64,000 nt of DNA, from assembly GCF_029382255.1 (NCBI RefSeq), contig NZ_JARLLG010000002.1:372001-436000 (forward strand), written 5' to 3'. Each line of letters opens with the position of its first letter. Within the stretch, counting starts at the first letter, position 1. Below, piece after piece: positions 46,200-54,365 of the stretch. The notes beneath the pieces were generated by a model. It saw only the letters and a program-made list of their open reading frames with translations. It was not told the origin of the DNA and did no database searches. The translations under genes and the position numbers were made by a program. Source of the DNA: Isoptericola croceus. GTDB taxonomy: Bacteria; Actinomycetota; Actinomycetes; Actinomycetales; Cellulomonadaceae.

Positions 46200-48323
46200 A
46201 TGAACGAATCCGTGCTCGTCGTGGTCCCCGCCCGTGGCGGGTCGGCCGGCGTGCCCCTGAAGAACCTGCAGCGGGTCGGGGGGAGCTCCCTGGTAGCCCG
46301 CGCGGTGCGTTCGGCGGCCGCTGCGCCGGCGGTGACCGACGTCGTCGTCTCGACCGACCACGCCGAGATCGCGCGGGAGGCCACCACGCACGGCGCCCGG
46401 GTGATCGAGCGTCCCGCCGACCTGGCGGGCGCGACCGCCAGCTCCGAGTCGGCGGTGCTGCACGTCCTCGACGCTCTCGCTGCCGAGGGTGTCCCGGCTC
46501 CCGCCGTCACCGTGCTGCTGCAGGCGACCAGCCCGTTCGTGGACCCGGCCGACCTCGACGGCGCGGTGCGCCAGGTGCTCGACGGTCGCCACGACGTCGT
46601 CGTCGCCGTCGCGCCGACCCACGACTTCCAGTGGCGCGTGGACGCTGGCGGGCCCGTCCCGGTCGGTCACACCACCGACCACCGGCCTCGCCGCCAGGAC
46701 CGGGCGCCGCACTACCGCGAGACGGGCGCGTTCTACGTCATGCGCACCGCGGGGCTGCGGGAGCACGGCACGCGGTTCTTCGGGTCCGTCGGCCTGCAGC
46801 CGGTCGCCCCGGAGTGGGCCGTGGAGATCGACGACCCCCGCGACCTGTGGCTCGCCCGCACCCTGCAGGACCAGCCCGCCGGCGCCGAACGTCCGGGTTC
46901 GACACGGTTCGACGGGCGAAACCGTGCCGAACCCGGACGTTCGGCAGAGGTGGTGGATGTGGATGCGCTTGTCACCGACTTCGACGGCGTGCACACCGAC
47001 GACGGCGTCTACGTCTCCCAGGACGGGATCGAGCAGGTGCGTGTCCACCGCGGGGACGGCCTCGGGGTCGGGCTCCTGCGCGCCGCCGGCATCCCGCTGC
47101 TCATCCTGTCCAAGGAGACCAACCCGGTCGTGACCGCCCGGGCCCGCAAGCTCGGCGTCGACGTCCTGCAGGGCATCGACGACAAGGAGACGGCCCTGCG
47201 CGACTGGTGCGCCGCGAACCGGCTCGACCCCGACCGGGTCGCCTACGTCGGCAACGACGTCAACGACCTCCCTGCCCTGCGCGTCGTCGGCTGGCCCGTG
47301 GCCGTCGCCGACGCCCACCCCGACGTGCTCGCCGCCGCGCGGGTCGTCACCGAAGCGCGAGGCGGCCACGGTGCCGTCCGCGAGATCTGCGACCGCATCA
47401 CCACCCATCGGAAGGACCCCGTCATGACCGCCACCTCCACCGCCCCCGCGGCCCAGCACGTCCAGATCGGCGAGCACGCCGTGGGCGCCGGCGAGCCCGT
47501 GTACGTGATCGGGGAGATCGGCATCAACCACAACGGTGACGTCGAGATCGCCAAGCAGCTGATCGACGTCGCGGTGGCCGCGGGCTGCCAGGCCGTGAAG
47601 TTCCAGAAGCGCACCCCGGAGATCTCCACCCCGAAGGACCAGCGGGACAAGATCCGCCAGACGCCCTGGGGCGAGATGACCTACCTGGAGTACAAGTACA
47701 AGGTCGAGTTCGAGCACGAGCAGTACTCCGAGATCGACCAGTACGCCAAGGCGCAGGGCATCCAGTGGTTCGCCTCGCCGTGGGACGTGCCCTCGGTCGG
47801 GTTCCTCGAGGAGTTCGGGGTGCCCACGCACAAGATCGCCTCGGCGTCCGTCACCGACCACGAGCTGCTGCGGGCGCTCGCCGACACGGGCAAGCCGCTC
47901 ATCCTGTCGACCGGCATGTCCACCCTCGAGCAGATCGACGCGGCCGTGGAGATCCTGGGCACCGACGGCCTGGTCGTCCTGCACTCCACCTCGACCTACC
48001 CGCTGCCTCCCGAGGAGGCCAACCTGCGCACGATCGAGACGCTGCGCGAGCGGTACGGCGTGCCCGTCGGCTACTCCGGGCACGAGACCGGTCTGCAGAT
48101 CTCGCTGGCCGCCGTCGCGCTCGGCGCGGTCGCCGTGGAGCGGCACATCACCCTCGACCGCGCGATGTGGGGCTCGGACCACGCGGCGTCGCTCGAGCCG
48201 AAGGGCCTGACCAACCTGGTGCGCGACATCCGCATCCTGCAGGACGCGCTGGGCGACGGTGAGAAGCGGGTCATGCCGGGCGAGCTCTCCCCGATGTCGC
48301 GCCTGCGCCGCGTCGACGCCTGA
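46200..48323 (+). CDS. neuA-neuB: Fused CMP-nonulosonate cytidylyltransferase / KdsC-like phosphatase / NeuB-like synthase
   Basis: One open frame of 707 residues. Residues 1-225: NeuA-type CMP-sugar synthetase (VVPARGGSAGVPLKNLQRV, LLQATSPF, YRETGAFYVMR); the usual Lys of GGSKG is Ala16, Lys21 remains. Residues about 258-400: HAD phosphatase of KdsC type with nucleophile D260 in TDFDGVHTDD and GNDVNDLPAL. Residues 409-707: NeuB-type synthase (IGEIGINHNGD, KFQKRTPE, GYSGHETG, VERHITLD) lacking the SAF domain. Together they would condense PEP with a hexose- or HexNAc-phosphate, dephosphorylate it, and activate it with CMP. ManA next door and no NeuC suggest Kdn. A palindrome lies in the first linker, and a ribosome site with ATG at 47424 could also yield free NeuB. 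Confidence 0.88.
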   Translation: MNESVLVVVPARGGSAGVPLKNLQRVGGSSLVARAVRSAAAAPAVTDVVVSTDHAEIAREATTHGARVIERPADLAGATASSESAVLHVLDALAAEGVPAPAVTVLLQATSPFVDPADLDGAVRQVLDGRHDVVVAVAPTHDFQWRVDAGGPVPVGHTTDHRPRRQDRAPHYRETGAFYVMRTAGLREHGTRFFGSVGLQPVAPEWAVEIDDPRDLWLARTLQDQPAGAERPGSTRFDGRNRAEPGRSAEVVDVDALVTDFDGVHTDDGVYVSQDGIEQVRVHRGDGLGVGLLRAAGIPLLILSKETNPVVTARARKLGVDVLQGIDDKETALRDWCAANRLDPDRVAYVGNDVNDLPALRVVGWPVAVADAHPDVLAAARVVTEARGGHGAVREICDRITTHRKDPVMTATSTAPAAQHVQIGEHAVGAGEPVYVIGEIGINHNGDVEIAKQLIDVAVAAGCQAVKFQKRTPEISTPKDQRDKIRQTPWGEMTYLEYKYKVEFEHEQYSEIDQYAKAQGIQWFASPWDVPSVGFLEEFGVPTHKIASASVTDHELLRALADTGKPLILSTGMSTLEQIDAAVEILGTDGLVVLHSTSTYPLPPEEANLRTIETLRERYGVPVGYSGHETGLQISLAAVALGAVAVERHITLDRAMWGSDHAASLEPKGLTNLVRDIRILQDALGDGEKRVMPGELSPMSRLRRVDA
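46884..46945. repeat. Palindrome inside the NeuA-HAD linker coding sequence
   Basis: The outer 18 bases of each arm (from 46884 and back from 46945) are exact inverted complements beginning GCCGAACGTCC. The inner arms pair with one mismatch and a 1-base bulge around a 5-base loop. It encodes the linker stretch AERPGSTRFDGRNRAEPGRS. The end motif GCCGAAC matches the intergenic palindromes. Confidence 0.8.
47411..47426 (+). promoter_or_regulatory. Internal ribosome site and start codon before the NeuB domain
   Basis: GGAAGGA (47411-47417), 6 bases, ATG (47424-47426), in the same frame as the upstream HAD domain with no stop between. It could produce a free 299-residue NeuB-like synthase beside the fusion. 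Confidence 0.55.
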
Positions 48324-48376
48324 GCAGGCCCGAGCAGGCGCCACCACGCCCGACGCACCGCGAAGGACAGGACCGC

Positions 48377-49348
48377 ATGACCGTCACACGACCGCAGGTG
48401 TCCGTCGTCGTCCCCGCCCGGGACGCCGGCGGGCACCTGCCCGACGCCCTCGGCAGCCTGCAGCGCCAGGACCTCGACCTGTGCGAGCTGGAGGTGGTCG
48501 TCGTCGACGACGGGTCGGCCGACGACACGCTCGCAGTCCTGGAGGAGGCCTCCTCCCGGCTGCCGGCCCTGCGCTGGGTGCACCACCGCACCCCGCAGGG
48601 GGTGTCGGCCGCCCGCAACCGGGGCATCCGGGAGTCGCGCGGCCGGTGGGTGACGTTCCTGGACCCGGACGACTGGTACTACCCCGGTCACCTGGCCGCG
48701 ATGCTCGCCGCCGCCGAGCGGTACGACGTCGACTTCCTCGTGTGCGACCAGGTGCAGGCGTACGGCAACGACCGACGCCGGGTGCGCGCGCCCGAGCCGC
48801 GACGGCACGTGCCGCTCGACCCCCGCACCGGGATCCTGCCCACCTCGCGGTCCACGATGGTCAACTACGTGCAGGTCTCCTCCCGGTTCCTCTCGCGCCG
48901 GGTGGTCGACGGCGGTCTGGCCGCCTTCGACGAGCAGCTTCCGACGGCGGAGGACCGGGAGTGGGCCTGGCGACTCTTCCTGGGCACCGAGCGGTACGCC
49001 GTGGTGGACGCGCCGGGGTACGTGTACCGCCGGGCGGTGCCGGGTTCGCTCACCGACGTCGGGGACGCCCGCCAGCTGGGTTTCCTCGAGGCCTACGACA
49101 CCGTGCTGGACCGTCTGCGCCGGGACGACCTGCCGCAGTACGAACCGAAGGTGCTGCGCGACGTCCTCGCCGTGCTGCACCACCACGCCGCCCGCCGCAG
49201 CGCCTACCCGGCCGACGTCTGGAAGCCCCTGACGGTCCGGGCCCGGCAGGTGCTCGGGCGCTTCGACGAGCGGGTCGTCGCGCAGCAGGTCGCGGCGCTC
49301 GGCCCGGAGCGGGTGCGGACCGTCCGCAAGCAGGGGGTGTCGCTGTGA
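48377..49348 (+). CDS. GT2-family glycosyltransferase paired with the polysialyltransferase-like gene, copy 2
   Basis: 323 residues. GT-A fold with SVVVPARDAGGHLPDALGSL, VVVVDDGSADDTL and LDPDDWYYPGH (metal site). Parallels 33400-34446 along most of its length, but with typical high GC. AAGGA lies about 10 bases before the ATG. Stop overlaps the next gene (GTGA). Follows the CMP-nonulosonate gene by 53 bases, so likely one operon through 51892. Confidence 0.9.
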   Translation: MTVTRPQVSVVVPARDAGGHLPDALGSLQRQDLDLCELEVVVVDDGSADDTLAVLEEASSRLPALRWVHHRTPQGVSAARNRGIRESRGRWVTFLDPDDWYYPGHLAAMLAAAERYDVDFLVCDQVQAYGNDRRRVRAPEPRRHVPLDPRTGILPTSRSTMVNYVQVSSRFLSRRVVDGGLAAFDEQLPTAEDREWAWRLFLGTERYAVVDAPGYVYRRAVPGSLTDVGDARQLGFLEAYDTVLDRLRRDDLPQYEPKVLRDVLAVLHHHAARRSAYPADVWKPLTVRARQVLGRFDERVVAQQVAALGPERVRTVRKQGVSL

Positions 49349-50814
49349 GTCACGTGACGACGCAGGTGGTGACCGCCTCGACGTTGTTCGGCGCCGCCAC
49401 GGTGGCCGCGGCGTGGGACGCCGGCGTCCTGCCCCGCCGCGACCGCACCGTCCTGGTGGTCCAGCACAACGTGCCGGCCCCCGAGTGCACCGACGACTTC
49501 ACCGCGGGACCCGCCTTCGCGGCGCTCGCGGACCGGTTCGACGACGTCGTCGCCTGGAACGACGTGGTCACCCCGCACCACCCCAAGGAGTGGAAGCCGC
49601 GGCCGGTGGACGCCCCGTTGTGGGAGCTGCTGCTGCGCGAGCGATGGGACCTGGGTGACGGTCCGCTGGAGGTCGTGGGGGAGTCGCTGGCCACCCCGCC
49701 GACCGGCGCGCTGGTGGCGATCTTCGCCTCGGCGGCCGTCAGCGTGTACGCGGACGGCCTGATGGTCTACGGCCCGACGCGCTTCGACCTGCGCCACGAG
49801 GTCGGCGGGCGGGTGGAGCGGCTGCTGCACCTGGACCTGCTGCCCGGTGTGCGCCCGACGCTGCTCGCCGAGTGGGACGTCCCGGGCGCGGTGGTCCCCG
49901 CCGAGTCGTTCCGCAAGGTGGTCGGTGCGCTCACCGAGCAGGCCGTCGCGGCGGACGTCGCCCGCGCGGAGCGGGAGGGGCCGACGAACGGGCACGCCGC
50001 CGTCGTGCCGCGCACCCTGGCCGAACGGCTGCCCGACGCCGGCTCGTACGCCCTGCTGCTGGGCCAGTACCTGGCGGCGATCGGCCTCGTCACACAGGAC
50101 GAGGAGGCGGCGCTGCACCGCCGCATGGTGCAGGCCGCCGCCGACCGCGGGTTCACGCGGGTGCTGCTCAAACCGCACCCGTCGGCACCTCGTCAGGGCA
50201 CCGCTGAGCTGGTCGAGCACGCGCGCACCCTGGGGGTGGAGCTCGAGGTGGCCCCGGCCGCGGTGCTGGCCGAGTCGCTGTACGGCGAGTCGGCACCGGG
50301 ACTGGTGGTCTCCTGCTTCTCGACGGCGCTCGCCACGGCTCGCGCCCTGTACGACGTACCGACGCAGAACGTCGGCACCCGGATGCTGCTCGACCGCCTC
50401 GAGCCGTACCCGAACTCCAACCGGGTGCCCGCCGTCGTCGTCGACGCGCTCGGGCGGTCGGACGGACGGTGGCAGGATCCTGCAGCCATGCAACGGCTGG
50501 TCCGTGCCGTGTCGTACTGCCAGCAGCCGCAGCTGCTGGCCCGCTTCCGGGACGAGACGGCGGGCCTGCTGCGCGAGCTGGACGACGCGAGCCTGCGGTT
50601 GTGGTTCCGTCGCAAGCGGCTCACCGCGCTCGGGCTGCCGGGCGGGCTGCCGGTGCCGCGCTGGCGCTCCGCCCGCGTGATCGCCCTGGTCGACGCCGTG
50701 GACCGGCGGGTGCTGGGCGGTCGGCTGCGGCGGCTCGTGAAGCGCCGCTACGCCGGGGCGGGAGACGACCTGCGGGCCGCCGTCGGCTCGGTGAAGGGTG
50801 AGATGGATGGCTGA
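49345..50814 (+). CDS. Polysialyltransferase-like protein, copy 2
   Basis: 489 residues from GTG. POLYST-family pattern as in 32048-33403: VVTASTLFGAATVAAAWDAG, YADGLMVYGPTRFD, ALLLGQYLAAIGLV, the HP motif LKPHPSAP, VVSCFSTALATARALY and NSNRVPAVVVDA. A basic C-terminal extension (about 430-489) may be a membrane-surface anchor. Directly downstream of the gene that would make its CMP-sugar donor. Confidence 0.83.
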   Translation: MSHVTTQVVTASTLFGAATVAAAWDAGVLPRRDRTVLVVQHNVPAPECTDDFTAGPAFAALADRFDDVVAWNDVVTPHHPKEWKPRPVDAPLWELLLRERWDLGDGPLEVVGESLATPPTGALVAIFASAAVSVYADGLMVYGPTRFDLRHEVGGRVERLLHLDLLPGVRPTLLAEWDVPGAVVPAESFRKVVGALTEQAVAADVARAEREGPTNGHAAVVPRTLAERLPDAGSYALLLGQYLAAIGLVTQDEEAALHRRMVQAAADRGFTRVLLKPHPSAPRQGTAELVEHARTLGVELEVAPAAVLAESLYGESAPGLVVSCFSTALATARALYDVPTQNVGTRMLLDRLEPYPNSNRVPAVVVDALGRSDGRWQDPAAMQRLVRAVSYCQQPQLLARFRDETAGLLRELDDASLRLWFRRKRLTALGLPGGLPVPRWRSARVIALVDAVDRRVLGGRLRRLVKRRYAGAGDDLRAAVGSVKGEMDG

Positions 50815-51892
50815 GCCCGACGAGACGGGCACGCTGCGTCTCGCGGCAGACCTCCCGCCGGTGTGCGGGGTGACCGTCGTCGCGTGCGTGCGGGACGAGG
50901 AGGCCTACCTGGCCGGGGCGGTCCGGTCGGTGCTGGCGCAGGAGCACGACGGCGACCTGCGTCTAGTGCTCGCCGTGGGGCCGTCGCACGACGCCACGGC
51001 GTCGATCGCCGCGAGGCTCGCCGCCGAGGACGACCGGATCACGGTCGTGGACAACCCAACGGGTTCGCGGTCGATCGGCCTGAACTTGGCGATCGAGCAC
51101 GCGGCCGGGGCGCCGGGGTCGGTGGACCACGCCGTCGTGGTGCGTGTGGACGGCCACACGGAGCTGCCGCCCGACTACGTGCGGCGCTGCGTCGAGCTGC
51201 TGCGGACCACCGGCGCGGTGGGCGTGGGCGGTGTGATGGCCCCCTTGGGCCGCGGCGCGGTCCAGGAGGCGGCGGCCCGCGCGATGAGCCATCCCGCCGG
51301 CATCGGCCCGGTGTCGTTCCACACCGGTGGCCGCGCCGGCCCGGCGGAGACGGTCTACCTCGGGGCGTTCCGTCGCACGGCCGTGCAGGCCGTGGGTGGC
51401 TACGACCCCACGCTGTTCCGGGCGGAGGACTGGGACCTGTGCCTGCGGCTGCGACGGGCCGGCGGCCTGCTGTGGTTCGACCCGTCGCTGGTGGTGGAGT
51501 ACCGCCCGCGTCGGACGCTGCGGGCGGTCGCGAAGCAGTTCTGGCGTACGGGGATGTGGCGTCGCGAGGTCGTCCGACGCGACCCGTCCACGGCCGGTCT
51601 GCGCTACCTCGCGCCGCCTGCGCTGGTGCTGGGGCTGGCCATGTCGGCTGTGCTGACGCTGTGCGGGGCGGCGCTGGGCTCGTCGCTCGTGCTCTGCGCA
51701 GGCCTGGCCGTGCCCAGCGCCTACGTGCTCGGCGTGCTGGTCGCCGCGGGCCACGCGGCGTCGCGGCGCCCCGCGCTGCGGTGGCGTGCGGCACTGACGC
51801 TGCCGGTGCTGCTGGTCGTGATGCACACGTGCTGGGGCGCGGGGTTCGTCCGTGGCCTGACACCGAAGGCCGCAACCGACCACCGCGCCTAA
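50807..51892 (+). CDS. GT2-family glycosyltransferase with C-terminal membrane helices
   Basis: 361 residues from ATG at 50807, 8-base overlap with the preceding gene. GT-A domain about 20-260: VTVVACVRDEEAYLAGAVRS, VVRVDGHTELPPDY, GVGGVMAPLG and FRAEDWDLCLRLRRAGG. Three hydrophobic segments at about 275-340 suggest membrane attachment. Resembles capsule or succinoglycan-type glycosyltransferases; substrate unknown. Last gene of the rightward operon, followed by a perfect palindrome. Confidence 0.88.
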   Translation: MAEPDETGTLRLAADLPPVCGVTVVACVRDEEAYLAGAVRSVLAQEHDGDLRLVLAVGPSHDATASIAARLAAEDDRITVVDNPTGSRSIGLNLAIEHAAGAPGSVDHAVVVRVDGHTELPPDYVRRCVELLRTTGAVGVGGVMAPLGRGAVQEAAARAMSHPAGIGPVSFHTGGRAGPAETVYLGAFRRTAVQAVGGYDPTLFRAEDWDLCLRLRRAGGLLWFDPSLVVEYRPRRTLRAVAKQFWRTGMWRREVVRRDPSTAGLRYLAPPALVLGLAMSAVLTLCGAALGSSLVLCAGLAVPSAYVLGVLVAAGHAASRRPALRWRAALTLPVLLVVMHTCWGAGFVRGLTPKAATDHRA

Positions 51893-51907
51893 CCCCCACC
51901 CCGGGGT

Positions 51908-51967
51908 GCCGAGCAGGAGGTTGGTCCCGCATTCGGGCTTGTCAGCGGGACCAACCTCCTGCTCGGC
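51908..51967. repeat. Dispersed palindrome copy 3, between convergent genes
   Basis: Arms 51908-51930 and 51945-51967 are perfect 23-bp inverted repeats, starting GCCGAGCAGGAGGTTGGTCC, around a 14-base loop. Lies between a rightward stop (51892) and a leftward stop (51984), where it would end both transcripts. Same family as 40818-40877. Confidence 0.85.
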
Positions 51968-51983
51968 AACAGGGGCGGAGGGG

Positions 51984-53207
51984 TTAGCGGGTGAGGCGCG
52001 CAGAGAGGGTGGTGGGCAGGGTGGAGCGCGCGGCGGACCAGAGGTGCCGCGGCCATGACCAGGGCACGACGGCGGGACGCGGTTCGAGCGTCCCGGCGCG
52101 GGCGCGCTCGGCGAGCTCGCGCACGGCCGCTCCCAGCTCGTCACCGTCGTGCAGGTAGCCGTCCTCGCACCAGGCGGGCTCCGGCCTCGGGCCACCGGCC
52201 CGCAGGGTCGCGGCGACCTCGTCGAGCCGGCGCAGACAGCCGGACCCCACGTAGGCCTCGTTGAGCTGCGCGGCGCCCACGCCGAAGTCGGTGAGGAAGA
52301 CCGTGGGCAGCCCGCGCGCGAGCGACTCGAGCCCGGCCGTCGAGCTGACGGTGAGCAGCGCGGTGCCGGGGGTGAGGTGGTCGGCCATCGGCCCGACGGC
52401 GAAGCTCACCGCGTCGGCGGACCGACCGAGCCGCTGGTGCTCGGCGGTCCACAGGGCGTCGAGCGGGTAGGGCTCGTTGTGCGTCTGGCGTTCGCCGGCA
52501 CGCGCCCGCAGCTTGACGGTGACCTCGAGGCCGTCGTCGGTGAGCCGCGCGAGGTCGTCGAGGAGCCGGACACGGTCGTCGCGGGTCGCAGGCACCTTCG
52601 CCTGGGCCGCCAGGACCACGCGGTGCGGGACACCGGGGGCAGGCCGCGGCGAGGTGCCCCACGGCGGCGCCCCGGCCGGGTGAACGGCTGCTGCGTCGAG
52701 GAACGGCAGCCGGGACAGCACGATCTGCGGGGCGCTGGCGTGCCGCGCGAACGCCGTGCGGTAGGGGCCGGCCTCACGGCGGCCGTGCACCACGAACGCG
52801 TCGGCCCAGCGTCGCCATCCGGTGCCGTGCTGCGTCGCGGGCAGGGCCATGCCGGGCAGCCCGGTGATCAGGGCCGGGCGTCGGCCGGGCCGGGTGGCGC
52901 TCAGCACGCGGCGTGCCACGAGCTCGGCCACCGGCCCGGTCGCGGCGACCAGCACCACGTCGGGCGGGTGGGTGCGCACCAGCCGGATCAACGCCCCGGG
53001 AGACAGGACCGGAGGGACGGGAAGGCCGGTCCCGGCGACGGCGGCCCTCGCCTGCTGCGGTGTCGGCGCCAGCGGGGACCGGAGGGTCACGAGAGCCGGC
53101 TCGACGGCCGGGGCTCCGCCGTCGTCCCGCAGGCGGGCGAGGCTCCATGCCGCCCACTTGAGGTAGGAGTCGGCGTCGGCGACCGCGAGGACCCGCGCGT
53201 CGGTCAT
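51984..53207 (-). CDS. DUF6716-type putative glycosyltransferase
   Basis: 407 residues from ATG at 53205-53207. GT-B-like layout: N-terminal VLAVADADSYLKWAAWSLARL, LITGLPGMALPATQHGTGW, VVLAAQAKVPATRDDRV in the middle, and LTVSSTAGLESLARGLPTVFL for nucleotide-sugar binding. Matches the DUF6716 family found in actinobacterial surface-polymer loci. Start overlaps the stop of the GT52-like gene by ATGA, so they are partners. Substrate unknown. Confidence 0.75.
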   Translation of the reverse strand: MTDARVLAVADADSYLKWAAWSLARLRDDGGAPAVEPALVTLRSPLAPTPQQARAAVAGTGLPVPPVLSPGALIRLVRTHPPDVVLVAATGPVAELVARRVLSATRPGRRPALITGLPGMALPATQHGTGWRRWADAFVVHGRREAGPYRTAFARHASAPQIVLSRLPFLDAAAVHPAGAPPWGTSPRPAPGVPHRVVLAAQAKVPATRDDRVRLLDDLARLTDDGLEVTVKLRARAGERQTHNEPYPLDALWTAEHQRLGRSADAVSFAVGPMADHLTPGTALLTVSSTAGLESLARGLPTVFLTDFGVGAAQLNEAYVGSGCLRRLDEVAATLRAGGPRPEPAWCEDGYLHDGDELGAAVRELAERARAGTLEPRPAVVPWSWPRHLWSAARSTLPTTLSARLTR

Positions 53208-54253
53208 GCGACGGAGCGGGTACGCCGCTCCGAGCGGCGGGCGGGCTGCCCACCGGGGTGGCGCGCGTCCGCCGACCGTGCGAGGTCCGCGGCGAGGCCG
53301 AGATGCTCGCGCAGGGCCGGGGTGGCGCGCGCGGTCCACCAGGAGTCGGGCACGTCCTGCGGCAGCACACCGACCCCGCGCGGGGTGAGCAGCCGGGTGA
53401 GAGTCACGGCGGAGGTGGACGGCAGGGACACGACGCGCTGCTCGGGGCCGAGGCGGCGCAGCCGGATCTCCACCGGGGCGCCCGGAGCATCGACCCGGAC
53501 GCCCGGCAGCCGCTCGAACAGAGCGGTGACGAGCGGGTCGTGGCGGCGGTGCGGGATGTAGCGGACCGGGCCGTCGGCGGCGAGTCCGGTCAGCCAGGCG
53601 GCGTACTGGTCGGCGTGCACGAGCCCGTCGGCGACCAGGCCGGAGCCGACCACCACGGTGGGCTCGTCGATCGCCTCGTGCGGGGCCAGGTCGGCCTCGC
53701 GGGAGGCGAGCCAGCCGAAGGAGTGCTCCACGACCTCGACGCCGAGAGCGGCCAGCCCGTCGGTGAGGTCCTCGTCGAGGGGGAGCATCGTGCACCACGT
53801 CAGGCGCCCGGACCGGGCCAGTCGGCGCAGCCGACGCGTGGTCGCCGCGCCCAGGGCGTACCGCAGAGGGCCCGGGGGGCTGGACAGTCGCACCATCGGC
53901 TCGCCGTCGACGAGTCGCCGGGCCACGTCGAGCGTCGCCAGGCCGTCGTCGACGACCACCATCCGGCCGGACGTGTTCCCGCGGGCCAGCGCGGTCTGGA
54001 GGACACCCGAGAACGGGTCACCGACCAGGTGGACGGCGTCGCGGCCGAGCGTCCGGCTCGCCGGCCCCGCGGTGACGTCGAGACCGTCGGGCAGCCCGAG
54101 GTCGCGGACGGCACCGACGGTGGTGGCGAGCGTGGCGACGTCGGAGCGCGCCACGATCTCGGTGCGCGACCCGGCGGACGGTGTGACGTGCCCCGCGGCG
54201 TACGCCTCGACGGCGCACAGCAGCTGTAGCGGGGACTCGACCAGTGCGCTCAC
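53204..54253 (-). CDS. GT52-like (sialyltransferase-related) putative glycosyltransferase
   Basis: 349 residues from GTG at 54251-54253; the frame extends to 54346, but the conserved part begins at LVESPLQLLCAVEAYAAG, which mirrors the N-terminal SPLQLLNAIEA strand of GT52 sialyltransferases and related POLYST proteins. Further family-like features are VVVDDGLATLDVARRL (acidic-G motif) and RYIPHRRHDP in the HP-motif position. A CMP-nonulosonate donor is plausible given the locus, but similarity is weak. Divergent from the GT4 gene. Confidence 0.5.
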   Translation of the reverse strand: MSALVESPLQLLCAVEAYAAGHVTPSAGSRTEIVARSDVATLATTVGAVRDLGLPDGLDVTAGPASRTLGRDAVHLVGDPFSGVLQTALARGNTSGRMVVVDDGLATLDVARRLVDGEPMVRLSSPPGPLRYALGAATTRRLRRLARSGRLTWCTMLPLDEDLTDGLAALGVEVVEHSFGWLASREADLAPHEAIDEPTVVVGSGLVADGLVHADQYAAWLTGLAADGPVRYIPHRRHDPLVTALFERLPGVRVDAPGAPVEIRLRRLGPEQRVVSLPSTSAVTLTRLLTPRGVGVLPQDVPDSWWTARATPALREHLGLAADLARSADARHPGGQPARRSERRTRSVA

Positions 54254-54353
54254 GTCCTCAGGGAAGCACGGAGGAGCGACGGTGCGGTGGCCAGCGGGTT
54301 GAGCCTGGGTGAACACGCAGGTCGAGCGTGTGACGCCGGGGTGCACCCGCCAC

Positions 54354-54359
54354 TACGAT
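54354..54359 (+). promoter_or_regulatory. Leaderless -10 box (TACGAT) of the GT4 gene
   Basis: TACGAT, 6 bases, GTG at 54366; selects this start in a frame that opens at 54309. Confidence 0.45.
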
Positions 54360-54365
54360 GGAGCG

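Noticed and set aside
46977-47420. KdsC-like domain as evidence for a Kdo/lipopolysaccharide pathway
   Set aside because: All other genes indicate a Gram-positive actinobacterium; the domain is fused to a NeuA-type enzyme, so a nonulosonate-9-phosphate phosphatase is more likely.
53204-54346. Using the furthest-upstream start of the GT52-like gene
   Set aside because: The added 31 residues are Pro/His-rich and overlap the divergent GT4 promoter region; similarity starts after GTG 54253.
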